The notes: a model not told the origin generated them from the letters alone. Counted from the stretch's first letter, positions 39,672 through 49,258 are shown. The stretch is 64,000 nt of DNA from Candidatus Saccharimonas sp. (GCA_022736555.1 DZCW01000001.1:62001-126000), one strand, 5' to 3'. Numbers and translations: made by a program.

Positions 39672-39691
39672 ACAGATTATATAGTGTTAGA

Positions 39692-40516
39692 TTAGAACTG
39701 AGGTTGAGTTGGCGGCTGGGGTGTATTAGGCATCTCGCCTAGTTCCTGGTCTATGAGAGTTGCAATGTCTGGTTTTGAAGTGTCTGACTGAAGGGGGTTA
39801 ATAACACGATCACCGAGTGATGCTGGAGCTGGTGACGAGAATGGTGCGGTTGGTCGTGGCATCTGTGATGGCTCTGTTTTTGGAGCAAAATCCACAGGTG
39901 TTAGTGACGGCATTGTTGGCTGAACCGGCTGAGGAGGCAAGGTCGTAGTCTGAGTTGGAATTGGTGCTACGGTGCTAGCATTCTGAAATGCCACTGGTTC
40001 TGCTGGTTGTTGCATCGGTCTAGGTGTGGGCGTAGGAATATTCATAGTTCGCGGCATAGTCGGTGCAGATTGAGGTGCTTCGGCTAGCACAGGCGCACTA
40101 AAAGTTTCAGCTACAGGAGCTGGAGCCGCTGGGGCTGCTAGCTCTGGTTTGTCGGCTAATACCTCGTGGACTGTTCTAACGACATCTTCGATACCGACTT
40201 GGGATTTAACTAGATAACGATTAGCGCCAAGTGATTCACCGCGGCCACGTTGATCTTCACTGCTAAGGGCTGTCATCATAATAACTTTAATGTCTTTGGT
40301 CTCTGGGGTGGTGCGCAATATATCCAACATATCGAAACCACTAATTTTAGGCATCATTACGTCGCTAAGTATTAGATCAGGCCTTTCCTTGACTGCCATT
40401 GCTAATGCTTCTTCGCCATCACCGGCTGATGTTATTTCGTAACCCTCTGCTGATAGCCGTACGCCGTAGATTTCGCGTAGGCTCTTGTCATCTTCAACTA
40501 GCATAATTTTTGTCAT
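39692..40516 (-). CDS. Response regulator with long Pro-rich tail
   Basis: I choose ATG 40516 over the one at 40528, because ATGGTGG then serves as ribosome site and a TACAAT box lies 11 nt upstream. The 274-residue protein has a REC domain (1-120) with D52 (LILSDVMMP) and YLVKSQVG. About 155 residues dominated by Pro, Ala, Thr and Gln follow, ending in a short acidic helix (DIATLIDQELGEMP). There is no DNA-binding domain. The tail is probably disordered and may bind partners or act as a spacer. It is encoded just after its likely kinase, which also has a Gln/Ala-rich tail. The REC part is a close relative of the orphan receiver at 4384-4782. Confidence 0.82.
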   Translation of the reverse strand: MTKIMLVEDDKSLREIYGVRLSAEGYEITSAGDGEEALAMAVKERPDLILSDVMMPKISGFDMLDILRTTPETKDIKVIMMTALSSEDQRGRGESLGANRYLVKSQVGIEDVVRTVHEVLADKPELAAPAAPAPVAETFSAPVLAEAPQSAPTMPRTMNIPTPTPRPMQQPAEPVAFQNASTVAPIPTQTTTLPPQPVQPTMPSLTPVDFAPKTEPSQMPRPTAPFSSPAPASLGDRVINPLQSDTSKPDIATLIDQELGEMPNTPQPPTQPQF

Positions 40517-40575
40517 ATATACCACCATTGTAACTAAGTGTAACTAAAAATGCCATACTTCTAATGTTTTATATA

Positions 40576-42081
40576 TCAGGTTCTATTCTCCGGAGAGGCG
40601 GCGTGTTGTTGTGCTAGAGTGTGTTGCTTGGCAGCGTACGCTGCGATCTGTTCTCGTGTCAAGGTTTGGCTACGAGGTACTGAACTTACCTGCTGAACCA
40701 CGCTTAGAGGCTGTTCTTTGACCGTTGCGGTAGCAATAGGTACTTTCACCTGGTTGGCTTCTTGTTGGGTCTTTATAGCCTCCTCCTCGGCTAGTTGGCT
40801 GGCTTCTTGGCTACTTATCCTAGGTAATTCAATGAAAAACGTACTGCCTTTGGTATATACACTCTCGGCCCAGATACGGCCGCCTATAGCCTCGGCTAGG
40901 CGCCTGGATAGGTATAACCCTAAACCAGTACCACCAATATCGCGCGTATCCTTGTTATCTACTCGATAAAATTTTTGGAACAAGTGAGGCATATCCTCGG
41001 CTGGAATGCCGACACCGCTATCTTTGACACTGATAACTACATGTTCGTCATCACTATCGATATCAATCGTTATGTCACCGAAAAGCGTGTATTTGATAGC
41101 GTTTTCAACAAGATTATTAACTATTTCACGAACATGATCGTTGTCTAGATTTATGTAATAGGCTGGTGCCAAAAACTTTTCGGTCGCATTTTCGGGCATT
41201 GGTTTATAAATCAGCTTTAAGCCTTTGTCGTTAGCCTTTTGCTTTAAGCCCTGGACTACGTCGTGCACGAAAGTAATAATGTTTACGACTTTTGGGTTGT
41301 TAGACAATCGCCCGTCCTCTGATTTAGACACGTCCAGAAGATCCTGAAATAGGCGGCCTAGGTGTTCGGCTGAAGCGTGGGCTTTCATGATAAAATCACG
41401 GGCTCGGCTGTCTATTTGTGCAGTTTGGGGGTTTAAGGCTAATCCTATATAGCCCTCTATTGAAGCGACTGGTGTGCGCATTTCGTGGCTGGCTGTACTA
41501 ATAAATTCAGCTTGCTCGCGTTCCTCAGCTTTTTCTTTGGTTATATCGTGGAAGACGATAATAGCGCCCGAACCACTCTCACCAATAGGCGAAACTACTA
41601 GTGATACCATTAGTTTTTTACCGCTGTTAGTTGTTGCTATTAGGTTATTGGTGCGGATCTGTTGGTTGTTGTTTAAGGCTTGCTGGATCGGATCACCATT
41701 AGCATCTAATTCTTCGTCTTTTTGGTTAGTTAGTTTTAACACGGATTTGTAGTTTAGCGATAATGCGTCCTTTTCACTCCAGCCTATAATTGTTTGGGCG
41801 GCAGGATTGATCAAACGAATTACCCCACGGTTATCAATAGCCACTACACCATCACCGATGGCATTGATGACAACTTCAGATTTATTAGCAACTTCACTTA
41901 ATTCACTGTGAATTGTTTTGTTATTTTTTTTATTCAATAATAAAAAGTATGATATTAGACAAATTATAGCCGTTATTCCAGCTAATATGGCAGTCGGTAG
42001 ATTAATAAGTATTAATTTATTAGTATCGGAAATTATTAATGGGTTCCAAAAGTAAAATATAACTATAAAAATAGAGATCAA
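40576..42081 (-). CDS. Membrane sensor histidine kinase with PAS domain
   Basis: The 501-residue kinase has an N-terminal hydrophobic hairpin (about 1-16 and 26-49) and a PAS domain (about 65-180: INAIGDGVVAIDNRGVIRLI). The phosphoacceptor is H199 (FISTASHEMRTPVASIEGYI), with N-box IVNNLVENAIKYT, G1 DSGVGIPAEDMPHLFQKFYR and G2 GGTGLGLYLSRRLAEAIGG. A Gln/Ala/Val-rich tail of about 80 residues follows. No ATG is available: TTG 42081 is used here, but the frame is open another 30 codons and an AGGGGG site precedes an ATC codon, so the true start may lie upstream. The regulator follows 59 nt later. Confidence 0.87.
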   Translation of the reverse strand: MISIFIVIFYFWNPLIISDTNKLILINLPTAILAGITAIICLISYFLLLNKKNNKTIHSELSEVANKSEVVINAIGDGVVAIDNRGVIRLINPAAQTIIGWSEKDALSLNYKSVLKLTNQKDEELDANGDPIQQALNNNQQIRTNNLIATTNSGKKLMVSLVVSPIGESGSGAIIVFHDITKEKAEEREQAEFISTASHEMRTPVASIEGYIGLALNPQTAQIDSRARDFIMKAHASAEHLGRLFQDLLDVSKSEDGRLSNNPKVVNIITFVHDVVQGLKQKANDKGLKLIYKPMPENATEKFLAPAYYINLDNDHVREIVNNLVENAIKYTLFGDITIDIDSDDEHVVISVKDSGVGIPAEDMPHLFQKFYRVDNKDTRDIGGTGLGLYLSRRLAEAIGGRIWAESVYTKGSTFFIELPRISSQEASQLAEEEAIKTQQEANQVKVPIATATVKEQPLSVVQQVSSVPRSQTLTREQIAAYAAKQHTLAQQHAASPENRT

Positions 42082-42224
42082 AAAAGCAATCTCGCAAATA
42101 CGGCGATGCCAAAAAATAGTTATCGTGACTGGTTTGATATCGCCCCCTATTATCTAATAGTAACCTAGTGGGTATTATGACGATTATGGTTGGTTTTTAC
42201 AAGTGTGCCCTGTCTAGATAATAC

Positions 42225-42632
42225 TTAATGGTTGGGTGTATTTAACTTATAAAGTTTTTCGGACAGATCATATAGTTTTTGGGTGCCGTTTTCGAGTTGG
42301 TAATAATGCCGTATATAGAAAAGTTCAGTGGCTAACAATATAACTGCAATAATCAAAATTAAAATATTCAAAAGCGTGTAACTGTATGCTATCGAAAATA
42401 GACCTACTACTGATAGCAATAATAGACAGGCAAAGAAAAGCGTTACAATCAAGTGGATTAGCCGTTCATGTTGAAAATCACGTACAACTTGGCAATGATA
42501 TTTGTATAATTTACCGATACGTTTCTGTATTGGCTTACTGTCCTGATTGGCCCCTGCGGTTTTTAATTCGTTTTTGAACTTTTCAATTTCGGTTCTTACG
42601 AATTTATCATGAGCTAATAATTTTTTATCCAT
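42225..42632 (-). CDS. Two-helix membrane protein of unknown function
   Basis: A GTG-initiated frame reaches 42650, but the promoter TATAAT (42639-42644) overlaps it, so ATG 42632, 6 nt after the box, is the likely leaderless start. The 135-residue product has a charged helical N-terminus (1-58), two TM helices (about 60-82 and 88-107) with almost no loop, and a cytoplasmic C-terminal helix ending LYDLSEKLYKLN. No family recognised. Confidence 0.65.
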   Translation of the reverse strand: MDKKLLAHDKFVRTEIEKFKNELKTAGANQDSKPIQKRIGKLYKYHCQVVRDFQHERLIHLIVTLFFACLLLLSVVGLFSIAYSYTLLNILILIIAVILLATELFYIRHYYQLENGTQKLYDLSEKLYKLNTPNH

Positions 42633-42638
42633 AAGATT

Positions 42639-42644
42639 ATTATA
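42639..42644 (-). promoter_or_regulatory. -10 box giving a leaderless transcript
   Basis: Minus-strand TATAAT, 6 nt before ATG 42632. Confidence 0.6.
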
Positions 42645-42690
42645 TACCACTAATGCAATGTGTAATTTATCTGTTATCTCGTAGAAATGA

Positions 42691-43356
42691 TTACAACTGA
42701 GCTACTATTTTTGCTGACTCCATATTTATAACTTCGGCGGTCTTAGGCTTGTTTTTTTGGAATTCCTCGGCTTTTACGAAGCGATCTTTTATATAAGCTA
42801 ATTGGTTTTCTTCGTATTTACCGAAATCAAGACTACCTATAGTGTAATCGCCTGTTTTTTCCCCTCGGTCTGCACCACCCTTTAGCTTGTTAAGGGTGGT
42901 TTTTAGTAGCTTGCCGTCATCTGGAGCTTCTAATAAATCGAAAACGGATGAAATATCAACGTCGCCCGATAACATATCGTCATCTGAGCGTATGTCGCCG
43001 CTAATCCTTGATAAATAAACAGTTCCCTCTTTGCATAGAATAATGAGGCTGGTTGGGATAGCTTCGCTAATATCCTCTTTTAGAATCGAATAAGTCCTAT
43101 TTTTTGAATCGACATCTCGGATGAAGGCATTTGGATATTTTTTGGATAATAGATTCATTACCTCTAAATTTTGTCTTTGAGTTTCGGTTAGTTCTGTCTT
43201 TGCTTCTATTTCTGGAGTGGTGTTATCCACGACTAGTTCCAGATGCCTCTCGGTTAGGTCGGGTGTTAGCGGTGTCTCGTTTGACACGTTTGGGTTGTGC
43301 ATGTCGGATTCTGGACTTGGCTGTGGTTGTTGAAATTCGTGAGTTTGATTTTCCAT
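42691..43356 (-). CDS. Soluble acidic protein of unknown function
   Basis: No family recognised. The 221-residue protein has a disordered Gln/Pro/Asn/Glu-rich N-terminus (1-55) and a globular domain (about 60-220) of mixed alpha/beta character with ISRISGDIRSDDDMLSGDVDI. It has no membrane segment or signal peptide. AAGGAT lies 6 nt before the ATG, and a TTGACA with a weak TAAACT -10 lies about 40 nt upstream, so it belongs to the leadered minority of genes. Confidence 0.6.
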   Translation of the reverse strand: MENQTHEFQQPQPSPESDMHNPNVSNETPLTPDLTERHLELVVDNTTPEIEAKTELTETQRQNLEVMNLLSKKYPNAFIRDVDSKNRTYSILKEDISEAIPTSLIILCKEGTVYLSRISGDIRSDDDMLSGDVDISSVFDLLEAPDDGKLLKTTLNKLKGGADRGEKTGDYTIGSLDFGKYEENQLAYIKDRFVKAEEFQKNKPKTAEVINMESAKIVAQL

Positions 43357-43440
43357 TTTTTATCCTTTTTTTATTTTTGACTATGTGTTGAGTTTAGTTT
43401 AGCCGTAAGTATGAAGGAATGTCAAATGTCGATTATAATA

Positions 43441-43482
43441 CCAAAATAAAATACCCATCAAATGATGAGTATTTTATTTTGG
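43441..43482. terminator. 14-bp bidirectional terminator after tRNA-Glu
   Basis: CCAAAATAAAATAC (43441-43454) pairs perfectly with its complement at 43469-43482, with a 14-nt loop. T-rich on both strands. The minus-strand stem includes the encoded CCA end of tRNA-Glu. Confidence 0.7.
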
Positions 43483-43554
43483 TGATCGTACCGGGAATTG
43501 AACCCGGATTGCCAGGATGAGAACCTGGTGTCCTAACCTTTAGACGATACGACC
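43480..43554 (-). tRNA. tRNA-Glu (anticodon CTC)
   Basis: The minus strand folds as a 72-nt cloverleaf plus encoded CCA. Acceptor GGTCGTA pairs with TACGATC, the discriminator is A, the D-arm has TAAAGGTTAGGA, the anticodon arm is CCAGG-TTCTCAT-CCTGG, and the T-arm is CCGGG-TTCAATT-CCCGG. Anticodon CTC reads GAG. Confidence 0.95.
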
Positions 43555-43606
43555 GTAATGAGGCCATTGCCTCGCGAATTACTGTAACAAATAACAGTGG
43601 TAATGT

Positions 43607-43987
43607 CTAGGCGTTACTGAGGTGTTGGATTACGGATATTAGCTTTTTTGGAGTAATTTCGGCCTTAATTAGATAGGCATCGGCATGTTTTTGCATAGCC
43701 AAGCGTGATTCGTCATCCTGTTCGAAATTAGTCAAAATAATGACGTGAGTGTGTGGTATTAGGTCTTCTTTACCGCCACGCAGAGCATCTAGTATCTCGG
43801 TGCCGCGGCGTTCCGGCAACATAACATCTAGTAAAATAAAGTCGTATTGTTTATTACGGGCGGCGATTAAACCATCATTACCGTCAACCATCCAGTCGAC
43901 TTCGTAACCGGCCTTTTTAAGGCTACGGACGTACATCTCGCCGATAAAGCGGTCGTCCTCGATACATAAGATTGTTTTTGCTATCAT
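43607..43987 (-). CDS. Receiver-only response regulator
   Basis: A 126-residue single REC domain with acidic EDD (10-12), phospho-acceptor D54 (FILLDVMLPE), T near 86 (ILTNFEQ) and K near 108 (YLIKAE). No output domain. It starts 3 nt after the stop of the preceding kinase gene with AGGGG as ribosome site. Probably phosphorylated by that kinase and acting by protein-protein contact. Confidence 0.88.
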   Translation of the reverse strand: MIAKTILCIEDDRFIGEMYVRSLKKAGYEVDWMVDGNDGLIAARNKQYDFILLDVMLPERRGTEILDALRGGKEDLIPHTHVIILTNFEQDDESRLAMQKHADAYLIKAEITPKKLISVIQHLSNA

Positions 43988-43990
43988 TTT

Positions 43991-45541
43991 TTAACCCCTA
44001 AACATTGAATGGTTTTTAATCCAGCCATTGCCTTCGCTAATTAAACCTTCGTTACTATTATCACCTGTTTTTAGCTTGTCTGCAACTGTTGAATAAATCG
44101 GTAGGGATACTATAAAAGTTGAACCTCGTCCATCTTGGCTACGAACGCTAACTGTGCCACCATGTGATTCAACGATAGCTTTGCTGATGTATAATCCGAT
44201 ACCTGTGCCTGCTACGGTTTCGCGTGATCGATGCGATCGATAAAATTTTTGGAATAACTGGCTAACAACGCTCTCCGGCATACCTATACCGTGATCCTGA
44301 ATTGAAACGTCGACAAAATTACCATTAGTTTTAGCAGTTACGTTTATAGCGCCACCTTCGTTGCTGTATTTTATGGCGTTATCGATTAAATTTCCAAACA
44401 CCTCGCTCATACTGGCACGATCGACGGCGATCGTTGGTAAATCCGCTGGAATGTTAACTGATAATAGACGGTTTTGGACACTAGCCCTTAGCTGCATATC
44501 GTCTTTTATGATGTCGTACACTGCCGTGACCGTGTCTTCGTTCAGACGTATTTTTAAGTGTCTACGATCATAGCGCGAGGTATTCAATATGTTATCTATA
44601 TAACCAGATAAACGACTGGACGAGATTGATAATCGGTTGAATAGTTCGGCTTGATCGTTTTGTAACACATCATGCAGTTCGTCTTGTAGGATATCAACAT
44701 AACCCTTGATGACCGTAATTGGTCCACGTAATTCATGGGCGGCAAATGATATGAAATCTAAATCTTCTTCCTCGGTTATATAAGAATCGGTTTTGTCTAC
44801 TAAACACAAGATGACTTCGATAGTAGAGCTTTTTTGATACGAAGCAATGACGTCGAAAAAGCGACGACCTTCTTGATTAGGCAGCCGATCTGGAATGCGT
44901 ACCCAGACGTGTTTAGCGTGTACAGAATTATCCGAACATTCATTCAGCCAGGTGTCTAGGCTATCCTTTTCATTGAATAATAAATCCAGGGTTTGTAGAC
45001 CGTCGATGTCAATATGAGTTGGTGCGGCTTTGTTGGCATATATGACCTTGCGATTCTTATTCATAGCCACGAAACCACAGGTTGTTATATCAAGTGCTTC
45101 GGCTACGACTGATATTTGCGGTTCAGCGGCCTCTTCGATTTCGCTACTCTTCTTGGTTGATAGTTCATAAATTGTTTGTAGCGCATCGCGAAAACCAGTT
45201 CGTTCGTTTTCACTGGTATTGGGATTTGGTGGCGTTAATGCTGATTTTTCACCAGATACGGTTATAATTGCCGCCATTAAATCTCTGGTTGGGCGAGCTG
45301 TCGATAGTAATATCATAACGTTTAATCCTAAACTAACAGCAAATAGCGCTATAGTAACCGGCCAAAGTATTAATGAGTTAATTGTCAAAGTTTTTGATAA
45401 AATTAGCATCAATATTAAAGTGAACGCTGACATTAAAAATATCTGTGTCGTTATCAGTACAATTAGCCTTTGCCTGAAGAATGTGGGCCAAAATTGGCTG
45501 GCTAATTTAATTGGCTTAATTTCTTCTTCTTTTACTGCCAT
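43991..45541 (-). CDS. Membrane sensor histidine kinase
   Basis: The 516-residue kinase has two adjacent TM helices (about 26-49 and 55-80) with no sizeable extracellular loop. A PAS-like cytoplasmic sensor follows (about 145-250), then phosphoacceptor H269 ([20 protein letters not shown]). The N-box is [15 protein letters not shown]1 is [20 protein letters not shown] and G2 is [18 protein letters not shown]. The lack of an external domain suggests sensing of membrane or cytoplasmic cues. Its ATG overlaps the end of the DUF3048 gene by 10 nt, with GGAGG 9 nt upstream, so DUF3048, kinase and regulator form an operon. Confidence 0.9.
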   Translation of the reverse strand: MAVKEEEIKPIKLASQFWPTFFRQRLIVLITTQIFLMSAFTLILMLILSKTLTINSLILWPVTIALFAVSLGLNVMILLSTARPTRDLMAAIITVSGEKSALTPPNPNTSENERTGFRDALQTIYELSTKKSSEIEEAAEPQISVVAEALDITTCGFVAMNKNRKVIYANKAAPTHIDIDGLQTLDLLFNEKDSLDTWLNECSDNSVHAKHVWVRIPDRLPNQEGRRFFDVIASYQKSSTIEVILCLVDKTDSYITEEEDLDFISFAAHELRGPITVIKGYVDILQDELHDVLQNDQAELFNRLSISSSRLSGYIDNILNTSRYDRRHLKIRLNEDTVTAVYDIIKDDMQLRASVQNRLLSVNIPADLPTIAVDRASMSEVFGNLIDNAIKYSNEGGAINVTAKTNGNFVDVSIQDHGIGMPESVVSQLFQKFYRSHRSRETVAGTGIGLYISKAIVESHGGTVSVRSQDGRGSTFIVSLPIYSTVADKLKTGDNSNEGLISEGNGWIKNHSMFRG

Positions 45542-46632
45542 GTGACATCTCCTCCATCGTTAGGTACTGCTGCAATCCAGGTTTGACCACGTACCAGTGG
45601 TATATCCTGGCCGTTTGTATCCGTGAAAGTGATTTGGCTGGTTTTGCTAGATTTATGCCAAGTGGCGCTTATGGCGATGCCGTTTTGGAAAATAGTGGCA
45701 TTACCACTGCCTATGGTGTTTATAGTTTCTCGGTATCCATCCTCGAGTACGGTTGTTTCATCGACTCGCATGGCAATCACGACACTTGGGGTGATCTGAC
45801 CGGATTCTCGATCCAGATGTGCTTCCCCTGCCTGAGATCTGGCATAAGTGTTTGTAGTTTTATCATAGGCGTAAGTGCTGTTGTATAGATAGCTGCTAAC
45901 GACAATATTTATATTGGTGGCGTTTGGTGTTGCGCTAGGCTTGCCATCAACGCGGCTAAAACCAGTGAAATTAGCGGTGGTATAGCCTTTGGCTGCATTT
46001 AAAGCATCTAGCCTCTCAAAGCTAGTGTAGACGTTATGTGGAGCCCATCGATCAGTGGATCGCCAGAAACTGCCAGGGTTAAAAAATTGATCCAGGTCGC
46101 GGTAACTGCCATTTCGTACTTCCGATAGAGCCGCCGCGCTACCACCGACATGGGCGATACCCGCACCGAATGCTGCTAGCCAATCGACATCGTATAATCT
46201 AAGGCTTCGTACTGGTCCGATCATTTGCGGTTTTTCTGATTGATATAAAACCAAGAACCTAGTAATGCCCCCTTCGGCGATAGCTTCGAATACTACCCCA
46301 CTATCCTTTAGCCCGGATTGTGGCCTGGCATCTGGACTGTTTTCGATCATGACACCCGTTGCCGCTTGTTGAGTTGCTGCTTCATTGGCAACTAGACTGC
46401 CAGTTAATGGTGAATAGTATTTAACTGGTTCGGGTTTAGGTGCGGCTTTTACGATAGCTTTACTGACTGTCTTTTTGATTGTGGCTGGTTTGTGAGATAA
46501 AATCAAAAAAGCAGTTAAACCACCAACGCAAATAATTACGACACCACCTATAGCCCAGGCTATTTTACGGTGTTTTGATAGCCATTGACGAAAGCGAGAC
46601 CACGATAATTGTCGGTGTTTCAACAGTTTCAT
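45532..46632 (-). CDS. DUF3048 (YerB-like) extracytoplasmic protein
   Basis: The 366-residue membrane-anchored protein has a basic N-tail, one TM (about 25-46) and two DUF3048 segments. The first has TGVMIENSPDARPQSGLKDS and FEAIAEGGITRFLVLYQ with PQMIGPVRSLRLYDVDWL. The second has WYRSTD-like FWRSTDRWAPHNVYTS and a closing GQTWIAAVP. The biochemical role of DUF3048 is unknown. It is translationally coupled to a sensor kinase, so it may deliver the signal that kinase reads (inference). TGC-TATAAT (minus, 46645-46650) is 12 nt upstream. Confidence 0.85.
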   Translation of the reverse strand: MKLLKHRQLSWSRFRQWLSKHRKIAWAIGGVVIICVGGLTAFLILSHKPATIKKTVSKAIVKAAPKPEPVKYYSPLTGSLVANEAATQQAATGVMIENSPDARPQSGLKDSGVVFEAIAEGGITRFLVLYQSEKPQMIGPVRSLRLYDVDWLAAFGAGIAHVGGSAAALSEVRNGSYRDLDQFFNPGSFWRSTDRWAPHNVYTSFERLDALNAAKGYTTANFTGFSRVDGKPSATPNATNINIVVSSYLYNSTYAYDKTTNTYARSQAGEAHLDRESGQITPSVVIAMRVDETTVLEDGYRETINTIGSGNATIFQNGIAISATWHKSSKTSQITFTDTNGQDIPLVRGQTWIAAVPNDGGDVTWQ

Positions 46633-46685
46633 AACTTAAGCGTTATTATAGCAGAAAAATGGGTGTATTAATGGGGGTATTTTAA

Positions 46686-48155
46686 CTATTCAGTTTGTTC
46701 TTTTAAACCGGTATCTATCGCCAATTGCAATCTGGCCTGAACTTTGGTGCTGCCGATAATCGATATCGTGTCGTTTAATGCTGGGCTGAATGGCGCCCAT
46801 GATATCGCGAAACGAATCAGGCTGAATAGAATACCTGGTTTTTGACCGGTAGTTTCTAATAATGTGTTAAGGGTTGCCTGGAGTGATTCGGCATCGTATT
46901 CACTAGCCAGTAGTGCTGATTGGGCTGTCTTTAGTAGCGATATTATCTCGTCGCGTGATAATTTAGACAATTGTTTGTTGTCATTGATCATCTGCCAATC
47001 GGGGGTTGGTTCGGTAAAGAAATACGACGTTAATAGTGGTAATTCAGCTAGGGTTTTCAGACGGTCTTGGACTAATACTAGAACTTGTTTTTTGAATTCA
47101 TCGCTTGCCTGTTCGGCCGATTCTGGCCAAAAATTTCTAACTCGTTCAAATAGATCATCGATCGTCAATTTACGAATCCACTGACCATTCATCCATGATA
47201 AACGCTGCTCGTCAAAGCGAGCGCCGCTGCGCTGAACTCGGTTTAGGCTGAATTTTTCAATTAATTCATCAACGGTAAATATTTCTTGTTCAGTACCATC
47301 ATTCCAACCTAGGCTTGCTAGGAAGTTAATCAAGGCCTCGGGCAATATACCCTCTGTGCGGTATTCATCAACACTTTTGGCACCGTCGCGTTTGCCTAGT
47401 TTTTTCTTGCCGTCGGGCGCTAGAATGTGTGGTAGACACGCCATTATTGGCGGTTGCAGTTCCAGGGCTTCGTATAATGATAAATACTTTGGAATTGAAG
47501 GAATATATTCGAGCCCACGAATTATATGTGTAATATCCATCTCGGCATCGTCAACGATATGGGCAAAATTATAGGTTGGTAGCCCATCACTTTTAATAAG
47601 AATAAAATCATCGAGCGCTTCGGGCCCGGCTGATAAATCGCCCATAACTTCGTCGTGCCATGAATAGCGTTTAATTTCGGGAACTTTGAATCGTAGGGGT
47701 TTAGTACCATCCCAAGTTGGTGGGTTTTCTGGACGGTAATCTCGGTATAAGAAAGCTTTTTTGTTGTTTTTAGCCTCGGTACGGAACGCTTCGACTTCGT
47801 CAACCGTATATGGGTCGGCGTAGGCTAAACCTTTGTCTATTAACTTTTGAGCCCATTTGAGGTAATGGTCTTTGCGTTCGGTTTGAGTGTATGGACCAAA
47901 ATCACCACCTATATCAGGTCCTTCGTCCCAAGCAATACCCAACCAGCCAAGAGTATTTATAACTAATTCAGTGGCACCTTCGACAAATCGAGCTTGGTCG
48001 GTGTCTTCGATTCGTAGGATAAACTTGCCGTTTTGCTGACGAGCTAGTAGCCATGGGAAAAGTGCACTGCGGACATTACCGATGTGGATATAGCCAGTTG
48101 GACTGGGTGCAAAACGAGTGCGAATAGTTTTAGATTGGGTCTTTTCGGGCATCAT
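46686..48155 (-). CDS. gltX: Glutamyl-tRNA synthetase
   Basis: Class I synthetase; 489 residues. The HIGH-type motif is FAPSPTGYIHIGNVRSALF and the KMSKS-type motif is KKLGKRDGAKSV. The catalytic core has RIEDTDQARFVEG and DFILIKSDGLPTYNFAHIVDD. The C-terminal anticodon-binding helical domain is present. No glnS is in the window, so it may be non-discriminating, with amidotransferase correction elsewhere (open question). Starts at 48155 or 48152; minus-strand TATAAT at 48165-48170 is 9-12 nt away. Confidence 0.96.
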   Translation of the reverse strand: MMPEKTQSKTIRTRFAPSPTGYIHIGNVRSALFPWLLARQQNGKFILRIEDTDQARFVEGATELVINTLGWLGIAWDEGPDIGGDFGPYTQTERKDHYLKWAQKLIDKGLAYADPYTVDEVEAFRTEAKNNKKAFLYRDYRPENPPTWDGTKPLRFKVPEIKRYSWHDEVMGDLSAGPEALDDFILIKSDGLPTYNFAHIVDDAEMDITHIIRGLEYIPSIPKYLSLYEALELQPPIMACLPHILAPDGKKKLGKRDGAKSVDEYRTEGILPEALINFLASLGWNDGTEQEIFTVDELIEKFSLNRVQRSGARFDEQRLSWMNGQWIRKLTIDDLFERVRNFWPESAEQASDEFKKQVLVLVQDRLKTLAELPLLTSYFFTEPTPDWQMINDNKQLSKLSRDEIISLLKTAQSALLASEYDAESLQATLNTLLETTGQKPGILFSLIRFAISWAPFSPALNDTISIIGSTKVQARLQLAIDTGLKEQTE

Positions 48156-48175
48156 TATGTGGTTATTATAACAGG

Positions 48176-49120
48176 CTAAAGCAATCCGGTGACTATTTTT
48201 TGGATTTGGCCGATTGATAATGGTGCATTGCCGGTTATGTTATATAAAATACCATCGTTTATCCATGCAGCGTTGTTATTGTATGTATATATAGTTAAAC
48301 CGCCATCTTGGGTGGTTATAAATTCACCGTTAGAATCCTTGTTGACTTGGACTTCTAGCGCGCTAGAGTCCCAGGAACTCTTGGTTTGTTTGATCGAAAA
48401 CTGGCTATTGCCGGTGTTAGCGTGGAAGTTTATTACAACTTGGCCGTTGCTATATGATACGGGTCCGTTGATACTGTAGCCATCTGGGCGGTAACTTGGG
48501 TATTTAGCTTCGATATTAGCTTGGGCGCTAGCAATACGAACCGATAAGGCCGGCATATTAATATATGCAAAATATCCGACCGTAATCAGTAATATCAAAC
48601 CGATAGTAAACGCATTTACAAATTTAGGGTAACGCTTGAATAAATTACTCGATTTTTTTGATTTTCCGGTTGGTTTTTTGAGGGCAGCAGTGATGGCTTC
48701 TTCCTTGATGACTTTGGCGGGCTTATCGGCGCCTGGCTTGCTTTGTTGGCTTTTGGCAATTGACCTGACTTGTTCAACCCTGGTCGCCAGAGGGTGTTTC
48801 ACGGGTCCTATATCTATCGGTTTATTATTAACTACGGGTTTATTGTTGGTTTTAATATCCGTAACGCGGTGAGTGGCAAAATGAGCTATGCTTTTGCTGC
48901 GTGCAATATCCATACTACGACCAATTCTACGTATTTTAGAGATACTGTTAACAGCCGGCCTTTGAATAGCTCGGTTATATATAGCTTGAGACTTTTGTGC
49001 TATTGAATGAATATTTTTAATGTCGTTTAGTTTTTTGGATGCAGCCGGCATGTCCACTGGTAAACCTGAAGCGCGGTTATATGCTTGACTATTCATGTCA
49101 ATATTTTTTTCATTTTTCAT
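48176..49120 (-). CDS. DUF4367-like membrane-anchored protein
   Basis: The 314-residue protein has a long basic, probably disordered cytoplasmic region (1-165), one TM (about 169-190) and an extracytoplasmic domain of about 120 residues. That domain ends GGLTIYTYNNNAAWINDGIL and NITGNAPLSIGQIQKIVTGL. This ending is typical of DUF4367-type domains attached to anti-sigma or lipoprotein anchors. Function unknown. It ends 20 nt before gltX starts, on the same strand. Confidence 0.65.
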   Translation of the reverse strand: MKNEKNIDMNSQAYNRASGLPVDMPAASKKLNDIKNIHSIAQKSQAIYNRAIQRPAVNSISKIRRIGRSMDIARSKSIAHFATHRVTDIKTNNKPVVNNKPIDIGPVKHPLATRVEQVRSIAKSQQSKPGADKPAKVIKEEAITAALKKPTGKSKKSSNLFKRYPKFVNAFTIGLILLITVGYFAYINMPALSVRIASAQANIEAKYPSYRPDGYSINGPVSYSNGQVVINFHANTGNSQFSIKQTKSSWDSSALEVQVNKDSNGEFITTQDGGLTIYTYNNNAAWINDGILYNITGNAPLSIGQIQKIVTGLL

Positions 49121-49238
49121 TGGTTCTCGCAGATCCTTTGTTTATAGTTTATGCCATTTTATGACATAAGCAATACTAATATCTTAGGAATATTTCGTTA
49201 AATATACAAGGTTTTATACAAAAAAGGTAACAACTTGG

Positions 49239-49244
49239 TATAAT
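49239..49244 (+). promoter_or_regulatory. Extended -10 (TGG-TATAAT)
   Basis: Ends 14 nt before the ATG at 49259. Confidence 0.55.
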
Positions 49245-49258
49245 ATAGTACAACGATT

